64,000 nucleotides of DNA from Psychromonas sp. 14N.309.X.WAT.B.A12 (GCF_030397575.1 NZ_JAPNXS010000009.1:122144-186143), one strand, 5' to 3'. Shown: positions 18,044 through 26,607, counted from the first letter of the stretch. Translations and numbers: made by a program. The notes: generated from the letters alone by a model not told the origin.

Positions 18044-18889
18044 CTAGGGTAATTTAGTCGCTTCAACCCAGATAACCGCATCTTGTGATAGCGCTTTATC
18101 TTTATAGACTTTCTGCTCACCTACGTCTAATGCAGCAAATCCCCATTGCCCAGCCTTAGGTAATGCATAGTTAAAAGTGCCGTTGGCATCAGCATAAATG
18201 GTTTGTGTAATAAATACATCTGCCGCAGGTATCATCAATGGTGTTTTAGCAAAACGATTATTTTCCATTTCAGGAACATAATTAACAAACTCCACTTCAA
18301 TTTCTGCAAAAGGGACTGCTTGCCCACGAGATTTAACCACACCAGTAAAAATGCCACCTTCGTAAATTGCATAAGGTTTGGTTAATGGAACAATTTCTGC
18401 AGCTAACCCAAAGTCCTTATTCCAATCCGTTGGCAGGCCGCCTACGTTGACAATGGTTTTAGTGATTTGCTGAATATAAAAGCCTTCTTCAGCTTCAAAA
18501 TATGGCGATGGCTTAGAAATGAATACATAATCACCTAATCCACGTAACTTCACATCAGCTTGATAAGCATGCCCTTTATCAACAGCACTTTCCCACTCAA
18601 TTTCAGAGAGGCTGTCTATCAGGTTAGTTTTTTTGCCTTTTTTAATCATGTAAAAAGCTTGAGGATGATCAACCTTCATCACATGACCACTTGCCGCAGG
18701 ATGCGTAAAAGGCATTTTAAGGCTGATATTTCCACCCTTGGCACGGAGTAATTCTGGGGTATAGATCATTTGAAAGTGTGCACTGGCATAAGTTGGTAAT
18801 ATACAACCTATAGCTACAATTGCAGGGGCAAGAAAACGCTGTAAATTAATGGTTTGTGTTAGCTTTTTAAGCTGTGTAAAGTTTAGCAA
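18044..18889 (-). CDS. DUF4198 periplasmic protein, putative cobalt-binding accessory (TTG start)
   Basis: First gene of the B12 operon. The frame is open upstream to 19024, but that part lies inside the cobalamin riboswitch, so I place the start at the TTG at 18887-18889. It is preceded by GGAG about 7 bases upstream and yields a good signal peptide (KKLTQ, then a hydrophobic stretch, cleavage after TYASA). The mature 250-odd residues begin HFQMIYTPELLRAKGGNISLKMPFTHP and match the DUF4198 (NikK/CbiK-like) family, periplasmic beta-sandwich proteins that accompany nickel and cobalt transporters. The histidine at the mature N-terminus and a second in the FTHP region are candidate metal ligands. 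The function is inferred from family and position upstream of cbiM. Confidence 0.82.
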   Translation of the reverse strand: MLNFTQLKKLTQTINLQRFLAPAIVAIGCILPTYASAHFQMIYTPELLRAKGGNISLKMPFTHPAASGHVMKVDHPQAFYMIKKGKKTNLIDSLSEIEWESAVDKGHAYQADVKLRGLGDYVFISKPSPYFEAEEGFYIQQITKTIVNVGGLPTDWNKDFGLAAEIVPLTKPYAIYEGGIFTGVVKSRGQAVPFAEIEVEFVNYVPEMENNRFAKTPLMIPAADVFITQTIYADANGTFNYALPKAGQWGFAALDVGEQKVYKDKALSQDAVIWVEATKLP

Positions 18890-18942
18890 AGGAAAATCTC
18901 CGTCTGAGTTAATAACAGGCGAAGTTGTGGAGGAGATGGCAT
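18883..18942 (-). CDS. Possible 19-residue leader ORF overlapping the DUF4198 start
   Basis: A short ORF starts at ATG 18940-18942, with AGGGA about 7 bases upstream, and encodes MPSPPQLRLLLTQTEIFLC. Its TAA stop (18883-18885) overlaps the TTG start codon region of the DUF4198 gene in another frame. Such an arrangement could couple translation of the operon's first gene to the leader. There is no homology argument; it may be chance. Confidence 0.25.
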   Translation of the reverse strand: MPSPPQLRLLLTQTEIFLC

Positions 18943-18983
18943 TCTTAATCCCTAAAAATAACTTTAGATAAGATAAACCAGCC

Positions 18984-19200
18984 GGTGAAGCCCTCCGCAA
19001 CACCACGGTACTTGCCTCATGCAAGTATCATCCAAAGGTTTGGTATCCGGGCTTAACAAACGTAATTTGCTCTACCGTTGCGGGGGCAGCCTTGGTATTT
19101 GACCAAGTTCCCAAACACATCATTCCTAGTTCATTCTAAGATGAGATGCATAGCTTTAAGACTATATCCTAAGGAGGCTGAACAATAGCGTGTAACCGGG
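18984..19200 (-). promoter_or_regulatory. Cobalamin riboswitch
   Basis: Read on the minus strand, the region holds the conserved B12 aptamer core in order: GGGAAC at 19112-19107, then GGTcaaatACC, GCTGCCCCCGCAAC at 19090-19077, and AAGCCCGGATACC at 19054-19042. Downstream, a hairpin closed by GGTG (19004-19001) and CACC (18987-18984) exposes GTTGCGG (19001-18995), which is exactly complementary to CCGCAAC in the core loop. This is the expected L5-L13 kissing pair that forms when B12 is bound. A separate small hairpin (ACTTGC/GCAAGT, 19026-19010) lies between them. The switch sits directly ahead of the cobalt uptake/B12 operon and should repress it when B12 is plentiful. The 5' limit is approximate. 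Confidence 0.93.
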
Positions 19201-19204
19201 TAAA

Positions 19205-19670
19205 CAGTCAATATAAAGCCGTCGTTTCAGACGTTTTTTACAACACATTACATCTTTTCTTACCTATTATTCACTAACTTTAATGGTCAGCAATAAGCGG
19301 AAACTTTTACACTGTCAATTGATGCATTTCAACGGCCTGGATTAAACGGCTACATCAGTGGCTACTTTTACCAACAAAGCTTGGTGGTAGGAAAAAGCTC
19401 ACTTGATTTTTTTAAAGCGATTATTAAAAACTTAAAGTTTCCGCCCCCATCATCACAATGGTCAGCGATACTGATGAAAAGGATATTAAACTAGCGTGCG
19501 AGCTTGAAATAAAAACTATTTGACTAACGGGTATCCATATAGACACACCAAATGGGAGTATACTGAACAGCACTACCTTACCGAGTTAATCGATATGACC
19601 TAGATTTATTTCAATCACAGTTCAATAAAACAACTTATGCAAGAAGCGGTTTATAATGCTATGGATATAA
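19205..19670 (+). pseudogene. Degraded stretch with response-regulator-like remnant
   Basis: No intact gene is present here. In the plus frame beginning about 19434, the sequence reads KVSAPIITMVSDTDEKDIK then LACELEIKTI before a stop at about 19520. This resembles the second half of a CheY-like receiver domain (PIIMVS...DEKDI..A.ELG.K..L). Upstream, another frame gives DFFKAIIKNLK, which would precede it. Further downstream are only short open pieces. The pattern fits a frameshifted, truncated response-regulator gene; the similarity is by eye only. The stretch also contains the repeats listed separately at 19282-19466. Confidence 0.3.
19282..19466. repeat. Inverted repeat nested in a direct repeat
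   Basis: A perfect 10-base direct repeat AATGGTCAGC occurs at 19282-19291 and 19457-19466. Between the copies lies a perfect 11-base inverted repeat: GCGGAAACTTT at 19297-19307 and AAAGTTTCCGC at 19434-19444. The layout resembles a small non-autonomous element with a target duplication, but spacing to the direct repeats is unequal (5 and 12 bases), and no transposase is present. Confidence 0.5.
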
Positions 19671-19702
19671 AAAAAGTAACGACGAAACCGTCGTTACTTT
19701 TT
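19671..19702 (-). terminator. Bidirectional rho-independent terminator
   Basis: AAAAAGTAACGACG / CGTCGTTACTTTTT forms a 14-bp perfect stem with a four-base loop, flanked by A and T runs so that it can act on both strands. It lies 32 bases after the stop of the coiled-coil protein gene (19734). Confidence 0.88.
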
Positions 19703-19733
19703 AGGGTATCTCACTTTAAATACTTCTTAACTT

Positions 19734-20912
19734 TTACAAAAATGTTTCTTGTGTTTCAGCTTCTGGTTCTAGTCCCATAAAGTATAAATAACCTTTGTCT
19801 ACTTTTTCATTCAGCGAACTTTTAGGCTTTAACTTTATCACTGGTTTATGTAAGTCTTTATTAGGCGGTGTAGTAGACACATTAGGATAATCTGTTTTTA
19901 CTGTTTGTTTTTTTGCTGCCGCTGATTTTTTGGCTTTATTTTTTTTATCTGTATTGGCAAAAGTATAAAAGAACTCGCCATTACCTTCGACAACTTCGAC
20001 ACTAGACTGACCTACAGAATTATACGAAGCTAAAATACCATGGCGACCTAACGCCACTTCCTGGGTAATCTCTTTACCACTACCGACTTTATTACCATCA
20101 ATATACCAATCTACATCTACGTTACTTTTTAACGTTAATACTGCTGATTTAAGACCAAATTTTTCATTTAAGATAGATTCGATTTTATTGTTGTAAGCAG
20201 GTTTAAATGTCATGGCAGCACGGTAAGCTAACTCACCATCTAAATTCATGCTTGCATCTACAATTTTGTAAGAGAGTAATACACTACGCTCATTTAAGAA
20301 GTTGTCAGATTTCTTTGCATCTTTAACAATGAAGTTTTCATTTTCACTTAAACATTGATTGATAGATTGGTAAGTCGTACAACTTAATGTGCCACTCAAA
20401 GAAACATCTTTCACACTTTTAGGGTTTGCTAACTCTTCTGTTAAACGAGCTACTACTCTCTGTTTTAATGATGCTAATTCACTGTTTCTTTTAATGCGTG
20501 CATCTTTTAATTTTTTACCATCTTCAATGATGGATTGATGCTCTTCTTTTAAAGCTCGGCCTTTTTCTTCGTACTCTTTCTCTAATGCATCAATTTTTAA
20601 AACCAATGCTTCTAGATCTTTAAAGTACTGAGCAACATTATCCTTCGCCACAACTTTATCAGCTAACGCATTAATATTGTTCTGGTAGATGTTTTTGTTG
20701 TTTTCGATCTCTAAACTTAAGGCTCTATATTCAAATTCATTTTTGTTATAGCGGCCAAGTTTATTATTAGAGGATATTAAAAGACTATTAATATCGTATT
20801 GTTGATTTATATTTTCAATAGCGGAATCTTCAGATGCTGTGATCAGTTCTAAAGCAGATAGGTTAGTTGCAAATGACAACATCAAAGCAATTGTAAGCTT
20901 ACAGTATCTCAC
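19734..20912 (-). CDS. Secreted coiled-coil protein with PEGA-like domain, unknown function
   Basis: Function not recognised. I chose the GTG at 20910-20912 (392 residues) because GGAG lies 5 bases upstream and a signal peptide then begins at the N-terminus (RYCKLTIALMLSFATNLSA). An upstream in-frame TTG at 20945 would add 11 residues. The mature protein has a heptad-like, Lys/Glu-rich region (about residues 60-165), then a segment with two cysteines (SCTTYQSINQCL), a PEGA-like beta domain (WYIDGNKVGSGKEITQEV, about 285-330), and a Lys/Pro-rich tail. It probably resides in the periplasm. It is single-gene, with its own terminator at 19671-19702. Confidence 0.75.
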   Translation of the reverse strand: MRYCKLTIALMLSFATNLSALELITASEDSAIENINQQYDINSLLISSNNKLGRYNKNEFEYRALSLEIENNKNIYQNNINALADKVVAKDNVAQYFKDLEALVLKIDALEKEYEEKGRALKEEHQSIIEDGKKLKDARIKRNSELASLKQRVVARLTEELANPKSVKDVSLSGTLSCTTYQSINQCLSENENFIVKDAKKSDNFLNERSVLLSYKIVDASMNLDGELAYRAAMTFKPAYNNKIESILNEKFGLKSAVLTLKSNVDVDWYIDGNKVGSGKEITQEVALGRHGILASYNSVGQSSVEVVEGNGEFFYTFANTDKKNKAKKSAAAKKQTVKTDYPNVSTTPPNKDLHKPVIKLKPKSSLNEKVDKGYLYFMGLEPEAETQETFL

Positions 20913-21308
20913 TTTTTCTCCATTATAAATGAGCCGCTTGACCAAATAATATCGCCAAGGGGAGTTATGTTAAGTTTATTGTCCATATGAACTTTACTAT
21001 GCTTTAAAAAAAGCTGTCAGTAATACCTGTTGTTTCCACGAGATAATACATGATATTTAGCTAAAACTATACTCAAACTAGGTCAATATGCAAAGTAGAA
21101 TGTTTAAAAAAGCTATTGAAATCCTTCTATTTGCAGTAGTTATTAGTTAATAATTGAACTCACTGCTTAAGATTCTCTTATTTGTAATTAAAAATTGAAT
21201 AAGTACACTGCTTATAAACATCATTCCAGCTTGAGATCCATCTCATATTCAAAAAATGACAGCACAATTAAACTTTTGTTAAACAACTGGATTTATCCGC
21301 CCTTACCT
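20913..21308. other. Intergenic stretch, nothing recognised
   Basis: About 396 AT-rich bases separate the coiled-coil protein gene from the AraC regulator, both on the minus strand. It should hold the promoter of the former. I see no ORF with support, no strong hairpin and no repeat. Confidence 0.5.
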
Positions 21309-22130
21309 TTACTGCTTTGAAACGAGCCATTCTTTAGGTGAAAGCCCTAATTTTTTCCTAAATACACGCGCCAAAGCAGAGCCATTTTCATAACCAACAG
21401 CATTCGCTACTAACGCAACTGACTTATTCTGTTTTAATAACGTTTTAGCAATAATAATTCGCCAATCAAGTAGATAGTCGCCAGGGCTTTGCCCTACTAC
21501 CTGTTTGAATAACTCAGCAAACTTAGATCGAGACATTAAGGCAATATCAGCCATTTCTTGTAATCCCCATGAATATTCAGGAGTAGATTGAATAGCTAAT
21601 AATACTTTTGATAATTGTGGGTGAGCAAGCCCTGCTAATAAGCCATGTTTCATCATTTTATTATTCAATACAAAACGTAATATATGAATAATAAAGATAT
21701 CGGTTAAAGCGTTGAGCATTGGCAATCGACCACATTTATCTTGAAATGCTTCATCAAATAACCACTGAGCAGTTTGCTTGATATTAGGGCACTCATTAAA
21801 ATTAAAGTGTAAGAGAGCAGGTAATGCATTTGCAATGGGATTGGAGTGCGTTTGGTCATAAATAACGTTGGCACAAACTAATTCTGGTGGGTTTTCAACA
21901 CTGCCAATAATCTGATGACGATATGGTAGAGCAACAAAAATAACTGTCGGTTGATTAAACAATAATGCTTTCCCTTGCTCATCTATAAAAGTTAATTCTC
22001 CACTCCGTAATAAATGTAAGTGCCCTTGATTGGGCAGTTTATCTAAATAGCTAACACCACATAAATTACCAGTAAAAAACACCTCAGTATTCATTGTAAA
22101 ACGCTGCAAGATATTTGAAAGCTGATCCAT
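21309..22130 (-). CDS. AraC-family transcriptional regulator with cupin-type sensor domain
   Basis: A 273-residue DNA-binding regulator. The N-terminal half (about 1-170) is a cupin-like ligand-binding domain of the AraC cupin_6 type (LHLLRSGELTFIDEQGKALL). The C-terminal 100 residues carry two helix-turn-helix motifs: LQEMADIALMSRSKFAELFK followed by VGQSPGDYLLDWRI, then VALVANAVGYENGSALARVF and KKLGLSPKEWL, the usual AraC signature. It is divergent from the YHS protein gene with a 160-base shared promoter region, which suggests it may control that gene; the inducer is unknown. Confidence 0.92.
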   Translation of the reverse strand: MDQLSNILQRFTMNTEVFFTGNLCGVSYLDKLPNQGHLHLLRSGELTFIDEQGKALLFNQPTVIFVALPYRHQIIGSVENPPELVCANVIYDQTHSNPIANALPALLHFNFNECPNIKQTAQWLFDEAFQDKCGRLPMLNALTDIFIIHILRFVLNNKMMKHGLLAGLAHPQLSKVLLAIQSTPEYSWGLQEMADIALMSRSKFAELFKQVVGQSPGDYLLDWRIIIAKTLLKQNKSVALVANAVGYENGSALARVFRKKLGLSPKEWLVSKQ

Positions 22131-22289
22131 TTCAGTTCTCTTTATTATTTCTGGACGATTGGGTTCAATATAAAGACTATCTCATCCCTTTCATAGAGTA
22201 AAAAGTCATATATTACTTATCAAGCCAAGGGTGAGTCCTGACTTTAATTAATACATAACTACTATCTAACTCGTTACAAGGAAAAAACT

Positions 22290-22775
22290 ATGTCACTTTC
22301 ATCAATAATTAAATCAACATTAGTGAGTACTGCACTATTAGCAAGTAGCCTTAGCTTCGCTGCTAACATCGAAGTGAACGCAAACCAAAATGACCTAGCA
22401 ATTAAGGGTTATGATACGGTTTCATATTTCACTAAAGGTAAGCCTACAAAGGGTTCGGATAAATACACAGCAGCTTATAATGGCGCGATTTATCATTTCG
22501 CTAGCGCTAAAAATCGAGACTTATTTAGATCTGATCCAGCAAAATATGCACCACAATACGGCGGTTTTTGTGCTTATGGTGTTGCGGTTAATCAAAAATT
22601 TGATGTAGAGCCAACGGCTTGGTACATCGAGGATAATAAGCTTTATTTAAACCTAAATAAAAATGTACAAAAAGAGTGGTTAAAAGATGTGCCAGGCAAT
22701 ATTGAAACCGCGCAAGTAAACTGGACCGGCATTAAAGGGTTAACTGAGAAACAAATTGCAGCGTTAAACAATTAG
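22290..22775 (+). CDS. YHS domain-containing secreted protein
   Basis: A 161-residue protein with a clear signal peptide (cleavage after SLSFA, near residue 24). The mature part begins with NQNDLAIKGYDTVSYFT and has the YHS-domain pattern including YHFASAKNRDLFRSDPAKYAPQYGGFCAYGVA. YHS proteins of this type are periplasmic and proposed to bind metal; the GFCAYG cysteine is conserved in the family. AAGGAA precedes the ATG at normal spacing. The divergent AraC regulator is its likely controller. The function is unproven. Confidence 0.88.
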   Translation: MSLSSIIKSTLVSTALLASSLSFAANIEVNANQNDLAIKGYDTVSYFTKGKPTKGSDKYTAAYNGAIYHFASAKNRDLFRSDPAKYAPQYGGFCAYGVAVNQKFDVEPTAWYIEDNKLYLNLNKNVQKEWLKDVPGNIETAQVNWTGIKGLTEKQIAALNN

Positions 22776-22799
22776 TTATTGAAAAATCAATTAAATAAA

Positions 22800-22838
22800 A
22801 GGGCTAATACAATATAGTTAGTATTATATCAGCCCTAT
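22800..22838 (+). terminator. Rho-independent terminator after the YHS gene
   Basis: AGGGCT...AGCCCT brackets a long imperfect stem (AATACAATATA against TATTATATC) with GTTAG in the loop, followed by ATTTTGTT. It begins 25 bases after the YHS stop codon. Confidence 0.75.
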
Positions 22839-23085
22839 TTTGTTGATCACTTATAGAGTCATCAAGTTGAATCAAAAATGATCAACATAATTTCTCTTGA
22901 TAGTAAAAATAACGGCTGCGCTTAATAGATGGACTCAATCATTTACAAAGACAAGGTGATTATTCTTACCAACAAAAGTATCAACAATAAAGACCTTCCT
23001 ACGTCTGAATAAATTTCACTAAGAGCAAACTATACTCAATAAATATTCTAAATATTGTGTAGGAGCAATGGCTTGGTTTAAGGCA

Positions 23086-23122
23086 TAAGTTTCGTAAATG
23101 ATTGTTCCCTTTACGAAACTTA
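23086..23122. repeat. 13-bp perfect inverted repeat in an intergenic stretch
   Basis: TAAGTTTCGTAAA (23086-23098) and TTTACGAAACTTA (23110-23122) pair perfectly around an 11-base loop. AAGGAGG (23124-23130) and a T run (23137-23143) follow on the plus strand. The 432-base region between the YHS gene and the DUF1348 gene has no supported ORF. The hairpin could be an unassigned terminator or an RNA structure that controls access to AAGGAGG; no gene starts at the right distance. Confidence 0.6.
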
Positions 23123-23207
23123 CAAGGAGGAGATAGTTTTTTTAACAAGGGAAATGGTTCACTTAATGAGCGTAATACACGTTATCAAATGTAGGAAAAT
23201 AAGGCAT

Positions 23208-23678
23208 CTATAAGCCTAACTCGGATAAACCAGGGAAATCATCTGGGCGCTTTGCCCCTTCCCAAGTAAACAAACGATCGTGCTCATTAATGGGTAAATC
23301 ATTAATACAAGCAAAGCGTTTTTGCATCAAACCTAACTCATCAAACTGCCAATTCTCATTGCCATAAGCTCGAAACCACTGATTATCTTTATTACGATAT
23401 TCATAAGCAAAACGAACTGCAATACGATTACCACTGAATGCCCACAACTCTTTAATTAACTTATAATCTAATTCGTTTTCCCACTTGGTTGTTAAAAAGT
23501 CGACAATTTCAGCGCGGCCATTAATAAATTGTGAGCGGTTTCTCCACTGACTATCTTGGCTATAAGCATGTGAAACGGCTTCGGGGTCTTTATTGTTCCA
23601 CCCATTCTCTGCGGCTCTGACTTTTAGAGTAGCACTTGCAACATTAAAAGGGGGTAAAGGTGGACGTGCGATTTTCAT
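23208..23678 (-). CDS. DUF1348 (NTF2-like) family protein
   Basis: A 156-residue protein matching the nuclear-transport-factor-2-like DUF1348 family almost end to end: [20 protein letters not shown] at the start, [36 protein letters not shown], and [16 protein letters not shown] and [14 protein letters not shown] elements. NTF2-like proteins have a cone-shaped pocket and often act on small molecules; no activity is assigned here. It is a single gene preceded by a GGAGATT ribosome site. Confidence 0.88.
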   Translation of the reverse strand: MKIARPPLPPFNVASATLKVRAAENGWNNKDPEAVSHAYSQDSQWRNRSQFINGRAEIVDFLTTKWENELDYKLIKELWAFSGNRIAVRFAYEYRNKDNQWFRAYGNENWQFDELGLMQKRFACINDLPINEHDRLFTWEGAKRPDDFPGLSELGL

Positions 23679-23867
23679 TGTTAATCTCCAATAAATTAAA
23701 AATAACCAATAGGCATATATTTCTGATAAGTATTAAGATTTAAACAATAGAATAACGGCTTTTTTATCTTTTTCCTATGTTGGAAATAGCATTTAGTCGG
23801 ACATGATTTACAGAACAAATATGAACAGTTTTTAACTCAGCCATTAATCAGTCAAAATGAAGGTATA

Positions 23868-23900
23868 AAAAAAGGTATTAAGCAACGCTTAATACCTTTT
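23868..23900 (-). terminator. Terminator after metQ
   Basis: AAAAGGTATTAAGC / GCTTAATACCTTTT forms a 14-bp perfect stem with an AAC loop, 30 bases after the metQ stop. The T run on the minus strand follows the stem, as for a rho-independent terminator. Confidence 0.88.
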
Positions 23901-23929
23901 TAATCAATCTACCGTTATTAAAAGTCGGA

Positions 23930-24748
23930 TTACCAACCTTTAACGGCACCGCCTTTGAATATTTCTAAAGCAGCTTGGTACACTTCATCTGATTGATATG
24001 CTTTCACAAAGTTTTGCACGTTTTCAGCATTTACATTATCTTCACGCGCAACAATTAAGTTAACGTATGGAGACTCTTTATTTTCAACAAATAAACCATC
24101 ATGCTCTGGTGATAGATCAATTGAACTTGCGTAGGTTGTATTAATGATTGCTAATGCAACATCATCTAAAGAACGTGGAAGTTGTGCTGCTTCTAGTTCA
24201 ACAATTTTTAGGTTCTTTTCACTGCTAACAATATCTAATACTGTTGCTTTCAGGCCAGCACCTTCTTTCAGTGTTAGTAAGCCTTGCTTCTCTAATAAAA
24301 TTAAAGAACGCCCTAAGTTAGTTGGGTCACTTGGTACAGCAATTTGGTCACCGTCTTTTAATTCATCTAATGATTTAATTTTGCTTGAATAACCAGCGAT
24401 TGGATAAACTAATGTGTTACCTGCAACAGAAAATTTGTAACCACGATCAGCAACCTGTTGATCCAAGTAAGGTTTGTGTTGGAATGCATTTGCATCGATT
24501 GAACCTTCATCTAATGCAGCATTAGGTGTAATGTAATCAGAAAAAGTGACTAATGATACATCTAGGTTATATTTCTCTTTCGCTACTTTAGCAGCAATCT
24601 CTGCTACTTGTGCTTCAGCACCAGCGATTACACCAATTTTTACTTTATTGTTATCAACTGCCGGTGCTTCTTTTTCACCACAACCAGCTAGCGCAAATAC
24701 AGACGCAAAACCTAATACAGCGATTACTTTTTTGATATTAACATTCAT
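23930..24748 (-). CDS. metQ: D-methionine-binding lipoprotein MetQ
   Basis: Substrate-binding lipoprotein of the MetNIQ methionine ABC importer. The 272-residue protein has a lipoprotein signal with lipobox LAGC (Cys22) and the NlpA/MetQ fold segments KIGVIAGAEAQVAEIAAKVA, SLVTFSDYITPNAALDEGSI, NAFQHKPYLDQQ and AVPSDPTNLGRSL, which are typical of MetQ. Length is normal. It is the last gene of metNIQ, 47 bases after metI, and is followed by a strong terminator. Confidence 0.95.
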   Translation of the reverse strand: MNVNIKKVIAVLGFASVFALAGCGEKEAPAVDNNKVKIGVIAGAEAQVAEIAAKVAKEKYNLDVSLVTFSDYITPNAALDEGSIDANAFQHKPYLDQQVADRGYKFSVAGNTLVYPIAGYSSKIKSLDELKDGDQIAVPSDPTNLGRSLILLEKQGLLTLKEGAGLKATVLDIVSSEKNLKIVELEAAQLPRSLDDVALAIINTTYASSIDLSPEHDGLFVENKESPYVNLIVAREDNVNAENVQNFVKAYQSDEVYQAALEIFKGGAVKGW

Positions 24749-24795
24749 ACATTTTCCTTTGAGATGTTGCTTTAATAAAATTTAAAATGAAACGA

Positions 24796-25488
24796 TTAAC
24801 GGTGGTCTACACGCTTAACAAGATAATCACCTAGAGACTGAATCAGTTGTACTAGGATCACCAGAATAACGATAGTAATCATCATCACAGTGGCATCAAA
24901 ACGTTGGTAGCCATAACGAATACCAACATCACCAAGACCACCACCACCAACGGTCCCTGCCATCGCTGAGTAACCTACTAAAGTCACTAATGTAATGGTT
25001 GCCGCATTGATAATGCCGGGTAATGCCTCTGGTAATAATACTTTCTTAATGATTTGTAGTGGCTTAGCTCCCATCGCTTGTGCGGCTTCAACTAATCCTG
25101 CTGGAACCTCTAATAACGCACCTTCAACAAGACGTGCGATAAATGGAATCGCACCAATGGTTAGAGGCACAATTGCAGCTGCAGTCCCAATTGACGAGCC
25201 AACAATAAAGCGAGTCACTGGAATTAAAGCAACCAGCAAAATAATAAATGGGATTGAACGGCCGATATTCACCACAACACCTAATATTTTGTTCAAGCTA
25301 GTGCTTTCTAATAAACCATTCTTTTTACTTAGATGTAATAACACACCCAGAGGAATACCGACCACAAAACCGATAAAACCAGACGTAAACACCATGATTA
25401 ATGTTTCCCACAATGAACTAACTAATAGCTCAATTAGGCGTGTGTTTTCAGCCCACCAAGTAACCACTGCATTAAATGACATAGCCAA
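24796..25488 (-). CDS. metI: D-methionine ABC transporter permease MetI
   Basis: Inner-membrane permease of the methionine importer. The 230-residue protein has five hydrophobic segments and the permease-ATPase coupling (EAA) loop [28 protein letters not shown] region (near residues 140-165), which is characteristic of Met[21 protein letters not shown] near the C-terminus is highly conserved in the family. Its start overlaps the metN stop by 17 bases, so the pair is coupled. Confidence 0.95.
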   Translation of the reverse strand: MAMSFNAVVTWWAENTRLIELLVSSLWETLIMVFTSGFIGFVVGIPLGVLLHLSKKNGLLESTSLNKILGVVVNIGRSIPFIILLVALIPVTRFIVGSSIGTAAAIVPLTIGAIPFIARLVEGALLEVPAGLVEAAQAMGAKPLQIIKKVLLPEALPGIINAATITLVTLVGYSAMAGTVGGGGLGDVGIRYGYQRFDATVMMITIVILVILVQLIQSLGDYLVKRVDHR

Positions 25489-26506
25489 GCACCTCTAGTT
25501 CAATTTTTTGTTGTTTTAAATACTCAATGGCTTTTTCTGCACATTCATCTGGGCCAATAAATTCAGCTAACATCAAGCCAAACTTAACACCACCTACATA
25601 ATCCATATTAGAACTTAAGATACTGATATCAATATTAAATTCACGAGCTACATGACTAATTACTGGCGCATCAACAGAGGCACCTGTGAACTCTAAACGA
25701 ATTAAAGGGTAACTGTTTTCAACACGTGTACTGTGCAGACGCTCTTGGTAATCAGCTGGGATTGATAAGTCTAATGTTGAGCGAATAAACTCACGCGCTA
25801 GCTCTGTTTTAGGGTGAGCAAAAATGTCTCCCACCAACCCATTCTCAACTAACTTCCCTCCACCGATAATAGCCACTTCCTGACAAATACCTTTTACTAC
25901 TGCCATTTCATGGGTAATTAAAAGAATAGTCAGATTCAACTCTTTATTAATCTTACGAAGTAACTCTAAGATAGAGATAGTCGTCGCAGGATCTAATGCA
26001 CTAGTTGCTTCATCACATAATAATACTTTAGGATCTGACGCTAATGCCCGCGCAATTGCCACACGCTGTTTTTGTCCACCACTCAAATTTGCTGGGTAAA
26101 CATCGCGCTTTTCAGCTAAGCCAACTAACGCTAATAGCTCTTCAACTTTACTTTTAATCTCGCTTTTACTAACGCCAGCAAGCTCTAAAGGTAAGGCGAC
26201 ATTATTAAAAACCGTGCGTGATGATAATAGGTTAAAGTGTTGGAAGATCATTCCAATTTTACGACGAGTATTAGTTAACTCTTGATCTGATAATTTGGTT
26301 AAGTCGACACCGTCGAGTAACACTTCACCAGAGCTTGGGCGTTCTAATAAGTTAACACAACGTATTAATGTACTTTTGCCCGCGCCAGATGAACCGATCA
26401 CACCAAAAATACTACCTTGTTCTATGGTTAGGTTAATATCGGAAAGCGCGTTAATCGCCTTATCTCCCTGATAAAATACCTTGTTTACATCTTTTATTTC
26501 TATCAT
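25472..26506 (-). CDS. metN: D-methionine ABC transporter ATP-binding protein MetN
   Basis: ATPase of the methionine importer. Residues of about 38-46 give Walker A (GSSGAGKST), then [15 protein letters not shown] (signature), [13 protein letters not shown] (Walker B) and [12 protein letters not shown] (switch His). The C-terminal domain (about 265-344) is the NIL/ACT-like methionine-sensing domain that inhibits transport when cytoplasmic methionine is high. The 344-residue length is normal. First gene of metNIQ; MetJ boxes lie about 90 bases upstream. Confidence 0.95.
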   Translation of the reverse strand: MIEIKDVNKVFYQGDKAINALSDINLTIEQGSIFGVIGSSGAGKSTLIRCVNLLERPSSGEVLLDGVDLTKLSDQELTNTRRKIGMIFQHFNLLSSRTVFNNVALPLELAGVSKSEIKSKVEELLALVGLAEKRDVYPANLSGGQKQRVAIARALASDPKVLLCDEATSALDPATTISILELLRKINKELNLTILLITHEMAVVKGICQEVAIIGGGKLVENGLVGDIFAHPKTELAREFIRSTLDLSIPADYQERLHSTRVENSYPLIRLEFTGASVDAPVISHVAREFNIDISILSSNMDYVGGVKFGLMLAEFIGPDECAEKAIEYLKQQKIELEVLGYVI

Positions 26507-26591
26507 CAGATTTCCTGAAATTTAAATACTGGTTACATATTAGGCATCATAGAAAATCTGTGAGCTAAGTTGTAATAATGGATGCATACTA

Positions 26592-26607
26592 AGCCATCTA
26601 GACGTCT
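26592..26607 (-). promoter_or_regulatory. Tandem MetJ boxes upstream of metN
   Basis: AGCCATCT directly followed by AGACGTCT. The second box is a perfect copy of the MetJ consensus AGACGTCT and the first matches 6 of 8. MetJ binds tandem 8-base boxes, and metNIQ is a standard MetJ target, so repression by methionine/SAM is expected. Confidence 0.85.

Noticed and set aside
18890..19024. N-terminal extension of the DUF4198 ORF
   Set aside because: It lies in the riboswitch expression platform, has no signal peptide at its start, and the TTG at 18889 has a ribosome site and yields a proper signal peptide.
19261..19480. Intact IS66-type insertion end
   Set aside because: The GCGG-type repeat recalls IS66 ends, but there is no transposase and the spacing to direct repeats is unequal; I could not support a family.
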